Positions 9,819 to 18,554 of a stretch of DNA of 64,000 nucleotides are shown piece by piece. The stretch's first letter is position 1, and every line of letters starts with the position of its first letter. Both the position numbers and the translations under genes were made by a program. Below the pieces are notes generated by a model. That model was not told where the DNA came from, made no database searches, and worked only from the letters and a program-made list of their open reading frames with translations. The stretch is from Agromyces sp. H66 (GTDB lineage: Bacteria; Actinomycetota; Actinomycetes; Actinomycetales; Microbacteriaceae): assembly GCF_004959775.1 (NCBI RefSeq), contig NZ_SJZG01000017.1:1-64000 (forward strand), given 5' to 3'.

Positions 9819-10739
9819 ATGAGACGACTCGCACCCGTGGCGGCGGTTGCCGCGATCACCGCACTGCTCCTGGCCGGATGCTCCGCAGGCACCCCGGGCT
9901 CGTACTCTCCCGCGCAGGGTCCCGCCGTCGAGGCGCCCGAACCGCGGATCGACGGCGAGATGGCGGAGGACTCGGCGGGCGGGTCGGCCGAGGAACCGGC
10001 GACCGACCGCAGCGTCATCACGACGGGGTGGATCTCGATCACCGTCGACGACCCGATCGAGAGCGCCGAGGACGTCGCCGAGCTCGCCGAACGGGCGGGC
10101 GGCCGCGTCGACGATCGGAGCGAGACGCCCGGCACCGACGCGCAGCCGGCGCGCGCATCGCTCACCCTGCGGGTCCCCTCCGACGAGCTCGACGGCGTCG
10201 TCGCCGAGCTCCGCGAGATCGGCGACGTGAACTCCGTGTCGATGAACGCGTCGGATGTCACGCAACAGCGCCAAGACCTCGACGCCCGCATCGATGCGCT
10301 GAGCGCCTCGGTCGACCGGCTGCGGGAGCTCCTCGGCACGGCGACCTCGATCACCGACCTCATCGCCATCGAGTCCGAACTCACGACGCGCCAGGCCGAG
10401 CTCGACAGCCTCACGCAGCAGCGCGACTGGCTCGTCGACCAGGTCGACTTCTCCACGCTGACGGTGGAACTGGTCACGGAGGAGGTCGTGCCCGACCCTG
10501 CGCCCGACGACTTCTGGAGCGGCCTGGTGGCGGGCTGGAACGCGCTCGTCGACTTCGCGAAGTGGCTCGGCATCGCGGTCGGCGTGCTGCTCCCGTGGAT
10601 CGGCGCCCTGCTCGTCGCGGCCGCCCTCATCGTCCTCGTCGTCGTGCTCGCCACCCGCGGACGTCGGCATCGAACGGATGTCTCGACCGCCGTGACGGCC
10701 ACGCCCGAGGCATCCCGGAGCGACCCACCGCGGGCGTAG
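9819..10739 (+). CDS. DUF4349 lipoprotein
   Basis: A 306-aa membrane-anchored lipoprotein. The signal peptide ends in the lipobox LLLAGC (Cys near residue 21). The DUF4349 core runs from about residue 65 to 225: RSVITTGWISITVDDP, a β-rich segment, then a coiled coil (QQRQDLDARIDALSASVDRL, LTTRQAELDSLTQQRDWL). A C-terminal transmembrane helix (GVLLPWIGALLVAAALIVLV) is followed by an Arg-rich tail. Function of the family is not established. The ATG lies 6 nt after TACAGT (9807-9812), with no Shine-Dalgarno, so the mRNA is probably leaderless. Confidence 0.85.
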   Translation: MRRLAPVAAVAAITALLLAGCSAGTPGSYSPAQGPAVEAPEPRIDGEMAEDSAGGSAEEPATDRSVITTGWISITVDDPIESAEDVAELAERAGGRVDDRSETPGTDAQPARASLTLRVPSDELDGVVAELREIGDVNSVSMNASDVTQQRQDLDARIDALSASVDRLRELLGTATSITDLIAIESELTTRQAELDSLTQQRDWLVDQVDFSTLTVELVTEEVVPDPAPDDFWSGLVAGWNALVDFAKWLGIAVGVLLPWIGALLVAAALIVLVVVLATRGRRHRTDVSTAVTATPEASRSDPPRA

Positions 10740-10748
10740 TCTGGCGTC

Positions 10749-11912
10749 GTGAGCTCGACGTACGGAACCCTGCTGACCGACGACCTCCTCGAACGGATCC
10801 GCGAGCGCGCGGCCGGTTACGACCGAGAGAACGCCTTCTTCACCGAGGACCTCGCCGAGCTCCGCGAGGCGGGCTACCTGCGGGCCTTCGTGCCCGAGGA
10901 GCTCGGCGGGCTCGGCTGGGGCTTCGACGAGGTGGTGCGGGCGCAGATACGGCTCGCGGGCGCCGCACCCGCGACGGCCCTCGCCGTGAACATGCACCTG
11001 GTGTGGACGGGGGTCGCCAAGATCCTCCGCGACCGTGGCGACGACACGCTCGAGTTCGTGCTCAGGGAGGCGGGCGCGGGCGAGGTGTTCGGCTTCGGCA
11101 TCAGCGAGGCGGGCAACGACCTCATGCTGTTCGGCTCGCGCACGAAGGCCGAACCGCAGCCGGGCGGCGGCTATCGCTACACGGGCCGGAAGATCTTCAC
11201 CTCGCTCGCGCCCGCATGGACACGACTCGGCACGATGGGCCTCGACACGACCTCGCCCGACGCGCCGAAGCTCGTCTACGGCTTCATCGACCGCGAGGAT
11301 CCCGACGTACGCACCCTCGACGACTGGGACACCATGGGCATGCGGGCGAGCCAGAGCCGCACGACCGTGCTCGACGGCGCATTCGCGGCATCCGATCGCA
11401 TCGTGCGCCGGCTCGACCCGGGTCCGAACGCCGACCCCTTCATCTTCGGCATCTTCGCGAGCTTCGAGCTGCTCCTCGCCTCGGTGTACGCGGGCATCGG
11501 CGCCCGCGCCCTCGATCTCGCGGTCGCCGCCGCGCACCGCCGGACGTCGATGAAGCACGACGGCCGCACGCTCGCGCAGGATCCCGACATCCGCTGGCGC
11601 GTTGCCGACGCCGCGCTCGCGCAGGACGCACTCGAGCCCCAGCTCGTCGCTCTCGCCCGCGACCTCGACGACCTCGTCGACCACGGCGGGCTCTGGTTCG
11701 CGAAGCTGGTGGGCGTGAAGGTGCGGGCCACCGAGACCGCCAAGGAAGTGGTCGACCAGGCCGTGCGGGTGGCGGGCGGTTCGACGTACTTCTCGGGTTC
11801 CGAGCTGGGCCGCCTCTACCGCGACGTGCTCGCGGGCATCTTCCACCCCTCCGACGACGAGTCCGCGCACTCGACCGTCGCGACCGCGTGGCTCGGTCCC
11901 CTCGAGGCGTGA
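10749..11912 (+). CDS. Acyl-CoA dehydrogenase family protein
   Basis: A 387-aa FAD enzyme with the acyl-CoA dehydrogenase layout: helical N-terminal domain (FTEDLAELREAGYLRAFVPEELGG), β-domain (GFGISEAGNDLMLFG, RKIFTSLAPAWT, MGMRASQSRTTVLDG) and helical C-terminal domain (QAVRVAGGSTYFSGSELGRL). The usual catalytic Glu is not obvious at the C-terminal position (RDVLAGIFHPSDDES), so it may belong to the monooxygenase/desulfurization-like branch (DszC-type) rather than fatty-acid oxidation. The GTG start follows TAGTCT (10737-10742) by 6 nt; the TAG of that box lies in the stop of the lipoprotein gene. Confidence 0.82.
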   Translation: MSSTYGTLLTDDLLERIRERAAGYDRENAFFTEDLAELREAGYLRAFVPEELGGLGWGFDEVVRAQIRLAGAAPATALAVNMHLVWTGVAKILRDRGDDTLEFVLREAGAGEVFGFGISEAGNDLMLFGSRTKAEPQPGGGYRYTGRKIFTSLAPAWTRLGTMGLDTTSPDAPKLVYGFIDREDPDVRTLDDWDTMGMRASQSRTTVLDGAFAASDRIVRRLDPGPNADPFIFGIFASFELLLASVYAGIGARALDLAVAAAHRRTSMKHDGRTLAQDPDIRWRVADAALAQDALEPQLVALARDLDDLVDHGGLWFAKLVGVKVRATETAKEVVDQAVRVAGGSTYFSGSELGRLYRDVLAGIFHPSDDESAHSTVATAWLGPLEA

Positions 11913-11994
11913 ACCGGGGGTGGACGCGACGACCGTGCCACGGCCGATAGACTGACGCGGGCGGCGAACGCCGCACCGCAACCTGGAGGTCGTT

Positions 11995-12171
11995 GTGAAC
12001 GTCGTCGCTTTCCTCATCGCCATGGGCATCTTCACGTTCAGCCTGTGGCTCATGAGCATCGCCCCCGCGGTGGTGGGCTTCGAAGCCATCCTGTTCCTGG
12101 CTGCCATCCTGCTCGCCTCCTTCGCCATCGCGATCCCCGTGAACATCCTCGGCCGCTCGGACGGCGTCTGA
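11995..12171 (+). CDS. Small two-helix membrane protein, 58 aa
   Basis: A short gene between the acyl-CoA dehydrogenase and the AlaX-like gene. GGAGGT (11985-11990) is a perfect Shine-Dalgarno 4 nt before GTG. The product is almost entirely hydrophobic: helix 1 at about residues 2-25 (VVAFLIAMGIFTFSLWLMS) and helix 2 at about 29-52 (FEAILFLAAILLASFAIAIP), with a short polar tail LGRSDGV. Only 4 bp separate its stop from the next start, implying one transcript. I do not recognise the family; no function is assigned. Confidence 0.75.
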   Translation: MNVVAFLIAMGIFTFSLWLMSIAPAVVGFEAILFLAAILLASFAIAIPVNILGRSDGV

Positions 12172-12175
12172 CCGG

Positions 12176-13057
12176 ATGCCGCTGCCCTCGCGCGACACCC
12201 GCGTCATCTACCCCTCCGGCGCGCTCGCCGCGTCGACCAGCGTGCTGCACGTCGCAGCGGCCGGTGACGGCCGCATCGCCGTGATCACCGAGTCCACGAG
12301 CTTCCATCCCGTGGACGCGGCCTGGCCCGACCAGCCCGCCGATTCCGGCACGCTCCGCGTCCGAGGCGTCGCGCACCCGATCCGTGACGCCGTCGTCGCC
12401 GCCACCGACCTCGAGTCGCTGCATCTCGGCTCGGACATCCCCGTGCGGAAGGGCACCGAGGGCTGGGCGTTCCTCGTCGCGCACCTCGTCGACGCCGACG
12501 CCGACGTCGCCGAGGGCGACGCGGTCGAGATCGAAGCGGATGCCGCGACGAGGCATGCCCTCTCGGCCGGGCACACCGCGTGCCATCTCGCGTCCCTCGC
12601 CCTGAACCGGGTGCTCGCCGACCGGTGGTCGAAGCCGGCGCGCGAGGACGCGCTCGGCAGCCCCGACTTCGACGGCGCCGCGATCGCCTCGTCGCGCATC
12701 GTGGCGAACGGCTCGGTCGACCGGTACCGGCTCAACAAGTCGCTGCGCCGCGCCGGCTTCGACACCGCGTCGCTGACGAACGACGCCCTCGAAGACCTCG
12801 GTCGCGCGGTCGCCGACGTGCTCGACCGATGGGTCGCCTCCGGGGCATCCGTGCGCATCGAACGCGACGGCGAACTGCTGACCGACCGTCGCTCGTGGGT
12901 CTGCGAACTGCCCGACGGCACCGCGCGCATCCCGTGCGGTGGCACGCACCTCGACTCGCTCGCCGAGTTCACGGCTGTGCTGCCGTCATTCGCGCTCCTC
13001 GACGACGCGGGCACTCCCGTGCTCGAGATGACGACCGAGGCCCGTCTCCGACACTGA
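12176..13057 (+). CDS. Alanyl-tRNA editing protein, AlaX-like
   Basis: A 293-aa protein with the metal-binding signature of tRNA-editing domains related to the AlaRS/ThrRS second additional domain. HTACH gives the HxxxH pair (His133, His137), and CGGTH near residue 247 supplies the Cys and His. Such proteins hydrolyse Ser-tRNA-Ala or Gly-tRNA-Ala in trans. The N-terminal barrel-like part (about 1-110) is similar in position to that of type II AlaX proteins. Start ATG is 4 bp after the small membrane gene and has no separate strong Shine-Dalgarno, suggesting translational coupling. Confidence 0.8.
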   Translation: MPLPSRDTRVIYPSGALAASTSVLHVAAAGDGRIAVITESTSFHPVDAAWPDQPADSGTLRVRGVAHPIRDAVVAATDLESLHLGSDIPVRKGTEGWAFLVAHLVDADADVAEGDAVEIEADAATRHALSAGHTACHLASLALNRVLADRWSKPAREDALGSPDFDGAAIASSRIVANGSVDRYRLNKSLRRAGFDTASLTNDALEDLGRAVADVLDRWVASGASVRIERDGELLTDRRSWVCELPDGTARIPCGGTHLDSLAEFTAVLPSFALLDDAGTPVLEMTTEARLRH

Positions 13058-13103
13058 CCCGCAGGTGCCGGCGGCACCCGTCGGCGGGGTTACGATAGCG
13101 GTC

Positions 13104-13598
13104 GTGGGTATCCGAATCGAGAAGGTCGATCTGCCCGGGATCGGCGTTCGCCACGATCTCGTCACCGAGGGCGGCCGGCGTATCAGTGTCGTCTCGCACC
13201 GCGACGGCGAACGCGACCTCGGCCTCTTCGACATCGACGACCCCGACGAATGCCGTGACTCCATTCCCCTGAACGACGACGAGGCCGCCGCGCTCGCCGA
13301 CGTGCTCGGGGCATCCGTCATGCTCAGCCGGCTCACGAGCCTCAGCGATGAGACTGCCGGCCTCTACACCGAGCAGATCGCACTGCCCACGGATTCGCCC
13401 TACCTGAACCGCAGGCTCGGCGACACGAAGGCTCGCACGCGCACGCACGCGTCGATCGTCGCGATCGTCCGCGACGCGGCGATCATCCCCTCGCCGACCC
13501 CGGCGGAGATGCTGCGCGCGGGCGACGTCCTCGTCGTCGTCGGCACCCGTGAAGGACTCGACGGAGTAGCCCGACTGCTCGCCAGCGGCCCCGACTGA
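13104..13598 (+). CDS. Cation:proton antiporter regulatory subunit, KhtT/TrkA-C type
   Basis: A 164-aa cytoplasmic regulator. An N-terminal β-rich domain (GIRIEKVDLPGIGVRHDL...) is followed by a TrkA-C/RCK-C domain from about residue 75 (LYTEQIALPTDSPYLNRRLGD...AGDVLVVVGTREGLDGVARLL). In the characterised KhtTU system the T subunit gates the K+/H+ antiporter in response to nucleotides and pH. The antiporter subunit follows 10 bp downstream. GTG at 13104 is chosen over an upstream ATG because TACGAT (13091-13096) ends 7 nt before it, the leaderless pattern seen across this window. Confidence 0.85.
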   Translation: MGIRIEKVDLPGIGVRHDLVTEGGRRISVVSHRDGERDLGLFDIDDPDECRDSIPLNDDEAAALADVLGASVMLSRLTSLSDETAGLYTEQIALPTDSPYLNRRLGDTKARTRTHASIVAIVRDAAIIPSPTPAEMLRAGDVLVVVGTREGLDGVARLLASGPD

Positions 13599-13608
13599 GG
13601 CGGCCGGT

Positions 13609-14796
13609 TTGCACGAGACCACGCTGCTCCTGATCGAAGTCGGCGCGCTGCTCCTCGGCATGAGCCTCCTCGGGCGCCTGGCGCTCCTCCTCGGGATGTC
13701 GCCGATCCCGTTCTACCTCGTCCTCGGACTCGCCTTCGGCGAGGGCGGGCTGGTGCCGCTCGCCGCGAGTGAGGAGTTCCTCCAGACCGCATCCGAGATC
13801 GGCGTCATCCTGCTGCTCGCGCTGCTCGGCCTCGAGTACACGGCCTCCGAGCTCTTCGACAGCCTGAAGTCCGCGCGAACGGCCGGTCTCGTCGATGCCG
13901 CCCTGAACGCGTTGCCGGGTGCCGCGCTCGCCCTGATGCTCGGGTGGGGCCCCATCGCGGCCGTCGCCCTCGCGGGCGTGACGTGGATCTCGTCGTCGGG
14001 CGTCATCGCGAAGCTCCTGCGCGACCTCGGCCGGCTCTCGAACCGCGAGACACCGTCGATCCTCGCGGTGCTCGTGATCGAGGACCTCGCGATGGCGTTC
14101 TACCTCCCGGTGCTCTCGGCCATCGTCATCGGCGTGAGCCTCCTGCAGGGCGCGATCTCGGTCGCGATCGCGGTGGCGGTGGTGAGCCTCATCCTCTTCA
14201 TCGCGTTGCGGCACGGCCACATCGTGTCCCGGCTCTTCCCGGCCGACGAGTTCGAGCCGTTGCTGCTCGGCGTGCTCGGCCTCACGATGCTGGTCGCCGG
14301 CCTGGCCGCGGAGGTCAACGTGTCGGCCGCGGTGGGGGCCTTCCTCGTGGGCATCGCGCTGTCGGGCCGCGTGGCGACGAACGCGAGCCAGGTGCTCACC
14401 CCGCTGCGCGATCTCTTCGCCGCGACGTTCTTCCTCTTCTTCGGGCTCACCACGGACTCGTCGGAACTGGTGGTGATGCTTCCCGCGGCGCTCGGCCTGG
14501 CAGCGGTCACGATCTTCACCAAGCTCGCGACCGGTGCCTTCGCGGCACGGCGGGCGGGCGTCGGCACCCTGGGCCAATGGCGCGCGGGTCTCTCGCTCAT
14601 TCCGCGCGGAGAGTTCTCGATCGTGATCGCGGGCATCGCCGTCGGCGCGGGCGTGAACCCCTCGCTCGCGCCGCTCGCGACCGCCTACGTGCTCATCACG
14701 ATCCTCGCCGGGACGTTCCTCGCGCGTCTGCCCGAGGCGGCGTGGTTCCGGGGCCTCGTGCGCCGACGGGCCGCACGCGCAGCGGGTGCCGCGTGA
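13609..14796 (+). CDS. CPA2-family K+/H+ or Na+/H+ antiporter (KhtU-like)
   Basis: A 395-aa integral membrane protein with about 12-13 helices of the monovalent cation:proton antiporter-2 type. GLEYTASELFDSLK and the unwound-helix region VTWISSSGVIAKLLRDLGRL are typical; LAVLVIEDLAMAFYLPVL carries the acidic ED pair expected in the ion-binding helix. It lacks the C-terminal RCK domain of KefB/KefC, which the separate upstream protein supplies. TTG at 13609 is the start that fits the frame after the regulator stop. It probably exports K+ or Na+ in exchange for protons. Confidence 0.85.
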   Translation: MHETTLLLIEVGALLLGMSLLGRLALLLGMSPIPFYLVLGLAFGEGGLVPLAASEEFLQTASEIGVILLLALLGLEYTASELFDSLKSARTAGLVDAALNALPGAALALMLGWGPIAAVALAGVTWISSSGVIAKLLRDLGRLSNRETPSILAVLVIEDLAMAFYLPVLSAIVIGVSLLQGAISVAIAVAVVSLILFIALRHGHIVSRLFPADEFEPLLLGVLGLTMLVAGLAAEVNVSAAVGAFLVGIALSGRVATNASQVLTPLRDLFAATFFLFFGLTTDSSELVVMLPAALGLAAVTIFTKLATGAFAARRAGVGTLGQWRAGLSLIPRGEFSIVIAGIAVGAGVNPSLAPLATAYVLITILAGTFLARLPEAAWFRGLVRRRAARAAGAA

Positions 14797-14862
14797 ACTC
14801 ACCCGGTGCGGGCGGACCCGACGGATCCGCCGGGCGGCCCGGGTGCCGGTGACGCCCGTCGA

Positions 14863-15990
14863 TCATTCGGCCGGGTGTTCGGCGGCGGCCGCGGCATCCG
14901 CCCGATCGGCGGCGGATGCATCGGCCGCGGCGGTTTCGGAGTCGGCGGCCTCCCCCTCGGCGAGGAGCTCCCGCACGCGCGGCACCACCTCGGTCGCGTA
15001 GCGCTCGATGCTGCCCATGAGGGCCTCGTGCGACAGGGTGCCGTTGGAGTACTTGAGGTCGAAGCGGGTCGCGCCGATCGACCGCATCGCGGCGGCGATC
15101 TTCGGCGCCACCGTCTCGGGGGCGCCGGCGAAGAGCGCGCCCTGCGGCCCCGCCTCGTCCTCGAAGTGCGCGCGGCTCACGGGACCCCAGCCGCGCTCGC
15201 GGCCGATACGGTCGATGAGCACCTTGTAGTGCGGCCAGAGCGTGTCGAGAGCCTCGTCGTCGCTGTCGGCGATGAAGCCGGGCGAGTGCACCGCGATCGG
15301 CTGGGCGGGATGGCCGAACTGTTCGAGCGCCCGCCGGTAGAGGTCGGCGAGCGGCGTGAAGCGCGCCGGGCTGCCGCCGATGATGGCGAGTACGAGCGGG
15401 AGTCCGTAGTTCGCGGCGCGCACCACCGACTCGGGGCTGCCGCCGACGCCCACCCAGGTCTTCAGTCGGCCGTGTTCGACGGGCGGGTAGACGAGCTGGT
15501 CGGTGAGGGGCGCACGCAGCTCGCCCGACCACGTCACGGGCTCCTGCGGCAGCAGCGCGGCGAAGAGGTTGAGCTTCTCCTCGAAGAGGTCCTGGTACTG
15601 GCTGAGCTCGTAGCCGAACAGCGGGAACGACTCGATGAACGAGCCGCGGCCGAGGATGACCTCCGCGCGTCCGCCCGAGAGCCCGTCGAGCGTCGCGAAG
15701 CGCTGGAACACGCGCACCGGGTCGTCCGAGCTCAGCACGGTGACCGCCGAACCGAGGTGGATGCGCTCGGTGCGACCGGCGATCGCGGCGAGCACGACCT
15801 CGGGCGCGGACACGGCGAACTCGTGGCGATGATGCTCGCCGACGCCGAAGAAGTCGAGACCGAGGCGGTCGGCGAGCACCGCCTCCTCGACGACGTTCCG
15901 CAGCACCTGGGCGTGCGAGAGGCGCGTGCCGTCGGGTCCCTCCGTCACGTCGCCGAAGGTGTCGAGCCCGAATTCGTAGCGCCCAGCCAT
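14863..15990 (-). CDS. LLM-class flavin-dependent oxidoreductase (bacterial luciferase-like)
   Basis: A ~375-aa TIM-barrel flavin monooxygenase of the luciferase-like family. Diagnostic segments include YEFGLDTFGDVTEGPDG at the start, FFGVGEHHR, RTERIHLGSAVTVLSSDDP, RAEVILGRGSF and TWVGVGGSPESVVRAA. FMN (or F420 in some relatives) is the expected cofactor. The C-terminal 25 residues are Ala/Glu-rich and low complexity. Start is uncertain: M at 15990 matches where family members begin; in-frame ATGs at 16002 and 16062 are alternatives, and a TAGTCT box lies only 4 nt before 16062. Confidence 0.85.
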   Translation of the reverse strand: MAGRYEFGLDTFGDVTEGPDGTRLSHAQVLRNVVEEAVLADRLGLDFFGVGEHHRHEFAVSAPEVVLAAIAGRTERIHLGSAVTVLSSDDPVRVFQRFATLDGLSGGRAEVILGRGSFIESFPLFGYELSQYQDLFEEKLNLFAALLPQEPVTWSGELRAPLTDQLVYPPVEHGRLKTWVGVGGSPESVVRAANYGLPLVLAIIGGSPARFTPLADLYRRALEQFGHPAQPIAVHSPGFIADSDDEALDTLWPHYKVLIDRIGRERGWGPVSRAHFEDEAGPQGALFAGAPETVAPKIAAAMRSIGATRFDLKYSNGTLSHEALMGSIERYATEVVPRVRELLAEGEAADSETAAADASAADRADAAAAAEHPAE

Positions 15991-16251
15991 GTCCTGTCCC
16001 ATCTCCGCGTTCCAAGCCTCCGCGTTCGATGCGAACGCATGCGGTACCGGAACCGTCGTCATCGCGAGACTATTCCCCAGACCCCGCTCGGTGCGACCGC
16101 CCCACGGTGCGACCGGCGCGATCCCCTCCGTACGGCCCGGGAATGCGACGCCGACGCCGGGCGTTCGTGAATGATGTCGACGCATGCGAATTCGAACGTC
16201 GACGCGAGGAATGCTCACGCGTGCATGCGATCTGCGGGCGAGAATGGAGAC

Positions 16252-16911
16252 ATGGACGTGACGGATCGGCCGGTCGTCGGGATCTTCGGGGCGGGTCGGG
16301 TCGGCACCGCGCTGGCACGACTGCTCGTGGCATCCGGCTACGACGTGCTCATGGCCGGATCTCCGCGGCAGACCGCGCTCGACCTGCTCGTCTCGGTCGT
16401 CGCACCGGGCGCCCGCGTGGCGTCGCCCGACGAACTCGTCGCCGCCTCCGACGTCATCATCGTCGCCGTGCCGTTCGGAAAGGCCGGCACCGTGCCCTGG
16501 GCGGACTTCGGCGGACGCATCGTCGTCGACGCCACGAACTACTGGCCGCCCGTCGACGGTCACATCGCCGACGTCGATGCCGACGAGCGTACGACGAGCG
16601 AGATCAACGCCGCGCGCAATCCGCTCGCCCGCCTCGTGAAGTCGCTCAACCATCTCGGCTACCACGAGATGGAGGATGACGCCATGGATCCCGGCTCGCC
16701 GCTGCGACGCGCGCTCGCCGTGGTCGGCGACGACCCCGAGGCCCGGGCCGCGATCGCCCGCATCATCGACGACATCGGCTTCGACGCCGTCGACGGCGGC
16801 GAACTGGCCAACGGGCGAGCGCTCGAGCCCGGGCACCCCGCCTTCGGTCGCGAGCTCTCGGCGCATGAACTGGCCGGGCTCCTGATGCCTGTGGGTCACC
16901 TCGCCGCCTGA
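16252..16911 (+). CDS. NAD(P)-binding oxidoreductase, F420-dependent NADP reductase-like
   Basis: A 219-aa protein beginning with a Rossmann fold, PVVGIFGAGRVGTALARLL (GxGxxG at about residues 11-16). VIIVAVPFGKAGTVPW and IVVDATNYWPPVDG match the NADPH-dependent F420 reductase/dinucleotide-binding family. ATG at 16252 is preferred because it begins just before the Rossmann strand; a frame to 16171 adds 27 unrelated residues. It is divergent from the luciferase-like enzyme at 14863, which may be a flavin or F420 partner, but that functional link is inference. Confidence 0.8.
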   Translation: MDVTDRPVVGIFGAGRVGTALARLLVASGYDVLMAGSPRQTALDLLVSVVAPGARVASPDELVAASDVIIVAVPFGKAGTVPWADFGGRIVVDATNYWPPVDGHIADVDADERTTSEINAARNPLARLVKSLNHLGYHEMEDDAMDPGSPLRRALAVVGDDPEARAAIARIIDDIGFDAVDGGELANGRALEPGHPAFGRELSAHELAGLLMPVGHLAA

Positions 16912-16982
16912 CGCAGGCCGACGCCGCCCGCGCGCGAGGCGCACCGACGGCTCGAGGGCACGTTCGTCCGGCGCTCCACCGC

Positions 16983-18371
16983 TCACGCCGCGGCCTCACC
17001 GGAGGCCGGGTCGAGTTCGAACCTGGCGCGCCCCCCGAGGCGTGGGCGCTGGTCTGGGTCCACGTGGGGTGGTGGGATGAACCAGACCTCGGTTCGGGTT
17101 GCGCGGATGTCCCATCCTTCGCGGTGTATTCGGTGGTGGCAGAACGAGCAGAGCATGACCCCATTGCTGAGATCGGTCGGACCGGTGTCGCGTTCCCACC
17201 ATCTGATGTGGTGTGCGTCGACGTAGCCGATGTTCTGCCCGCACGAGGCGCATCCGCCGTCGCGTTCGCCGAGCGCGAGGCGCTGCGCCCGGGTGAACAG
17301 GCGTGCGCCGCGACCCAGGTCGAGGGGGAGGCTGTCGCCGCCGAACACGGCGGGGATGAGTTCGGCGTCGGCGGACATGCGGCGGGCGGTGCCGGCGGAG
17401 ATGGGCTGGTCGATGCCATCGATACGTGCGTGCCCGATGCCGTCTCGGAGGGTGTCGAGATCCATCCGCACGATGACGGACGCCTTCGCCAGCGGGGCGA
17501 TGGTCTGCTCGCAGCCGAGGGCGTGCCGGCAGATGGCGGCGATCGCGTCGGCCTGGACCTGCGGGATCGTGCGCGTGTCGTCGACCGCCGGCGCCGCCCG
17601 GCCGCGGTCGCGGCGCCGAAGCGCGTCGCCGACGAGCGCCTCGATCGCCGCCTTCACGGGTGCAGCGCTCTCGGGATCCAGGCGGGCATGCAGGTGCACC
17701 AGCCCGTTGCCGTCTTCGCGGATGGTGAGCGACCGCTCGGCCCGGAGTTGCTCCTCACGGGGTTCGACGCCGTCGGCGTCGAGTCGCGCCTCGGCCTCGC
17801 GCACGCCGCGGTGCAGCACCTCGAGCGGCACCCGGCAGGCGAGCCCGACGAGCGCCGACTCGGTGGCGTCGGCGAGCGTCGGATCGGCGCGCATCGCGAC
17901 CCGGTCGAGCATCGACGTGATCGCCGATGCCGCGTCGACGCTGAGTCGGCCCGCCGCGACCGCCCCCGCCACATGCGGGTGCCGCGACGGGAGACGCTCG
18001 CCGCTGAAGCTCTGCCGTTCCGCCGTGGCGACGCCGACCGCGACCAGCCGGGCCGCGTCCCCTCGGGACCCGCCCGTGGCCGCGGCGACCAGCCTGACCG
18101 GATTGTGGAACCCGTGCGCCTTCGCCAGCCCTGCCTCGCCGTACTCGGGCCCCGAGCGCCGGGCGACCTCCGCCGCCACCCGCGTCAGCAGCGCGTCGGC
18201 ATCACGGCGCAGGCGTGCCAGGCGGTCGGTCACCCGCACCAGCCCGGCATCGCTGAGCTGCTCGACCTCGGCCTGCGCGTCGCCCGAGTGCGCCCCGAAC
18301 GCGGGCAACGCCCCCGACCACTCGGCGCGCAGCACGTCGAGATCGTGCTCGAGCGCGCCCAAGGTGTCCAT
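16983..18371 (-). CDS. HNH endonuclease with DUF222 (13E12 repeat family)
   Basis: A 462-aa protein with an N-terminal DUF222 helical region (about residues 15-300) and a C-terminal HNH nuclease domain. The latter reads CASCGQNIGYVDAHHIRWWE...LCSFCHHRIHREGW: two CxxC pairs for zinc and the His-His catalytic site. Such genes are multi-copy in many actinobacteria and resemble the 13E12 family; their biological role is not settled. Start at 18371 (MDTLGALEHDL); CATGAT lies 6 nt upstream. A start 15 nt further up is possible. Confidence 0.85.
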   Translation of the reverse strand: MDTLGALEHDLDVLRAEWSGALPAFGAHSGDAQAEVEQLSDAGLVRVTDRLARLRRDADALLTRVAAEVARRSGPEYGEAGLAKAHGFHNPVRLVAAATGGSRGDAARLVAVGVATAERQSFSGERLPSRHPHVAGAVAAGRLSVDAASAITSMLDRVAMRADPTLADATESALVGLACRVPLEVLHRGVREAEARLDADGVEPREEQLRAERSLTIREDGNGLVHLHARLDPESAAPVKAAIEALVGDALRRRDRGRAAPAVDDTRTIPQVQADAIAAICRHALGCEQTIAPLAKASVIVRMDLDTLRDGIGHARIDGIDQPISAGTARRMSADAELIPAVFGGDSLPLDLGRGARLFTRAQRLALGERDGGCASCGQNIGYVDAHHIRWWERDTGPTDLSNGVMLCSFCHHRIHREGWDIRATRTEVWFIPPPHVDPDQRPRLGGRARFELDPASGEAAA

Positions 18372-18554
18372 GCTTCGATCATGCACTCACCTACCGACAT
18401 TCGAACGACCGAGGAAATCGCCGCTGATCTGGCATTTACCTGTGGAGAACTCCCACCTCGCCACGCCTGTGGAGGACGAGTCGCGCAGAGGCCCGTCCCG
18501 GGCCGGAACGCAGTCGTACGCTGGGTCGCGACGCAGTTCGAAGGGGATCGCAGG

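Noticed and set aside
9482-12207. Long minus-strand open frames opposite the DUF4349, acyl-CoA dehydrogenase and AlaX-like genes
   Set aside because: They arise from the high GC at third positions. Protein motifs are on the plus strand only.
14863-16986. 707-codon minus-strand open frame spanning two genes
   Set aside because: Only the part from about 16062 down to 14863 has luciferase-family motifs. The rest is the antisense of the dinucleotide-binding gene and has no start signal.
17064-18554. Plus-strand open frame running into the AlkD-like gene
   Set aside because: It is the antisense shadow of the HNH/DUF222 gene. The real start is the ATG at 18555, where family similarity begins.
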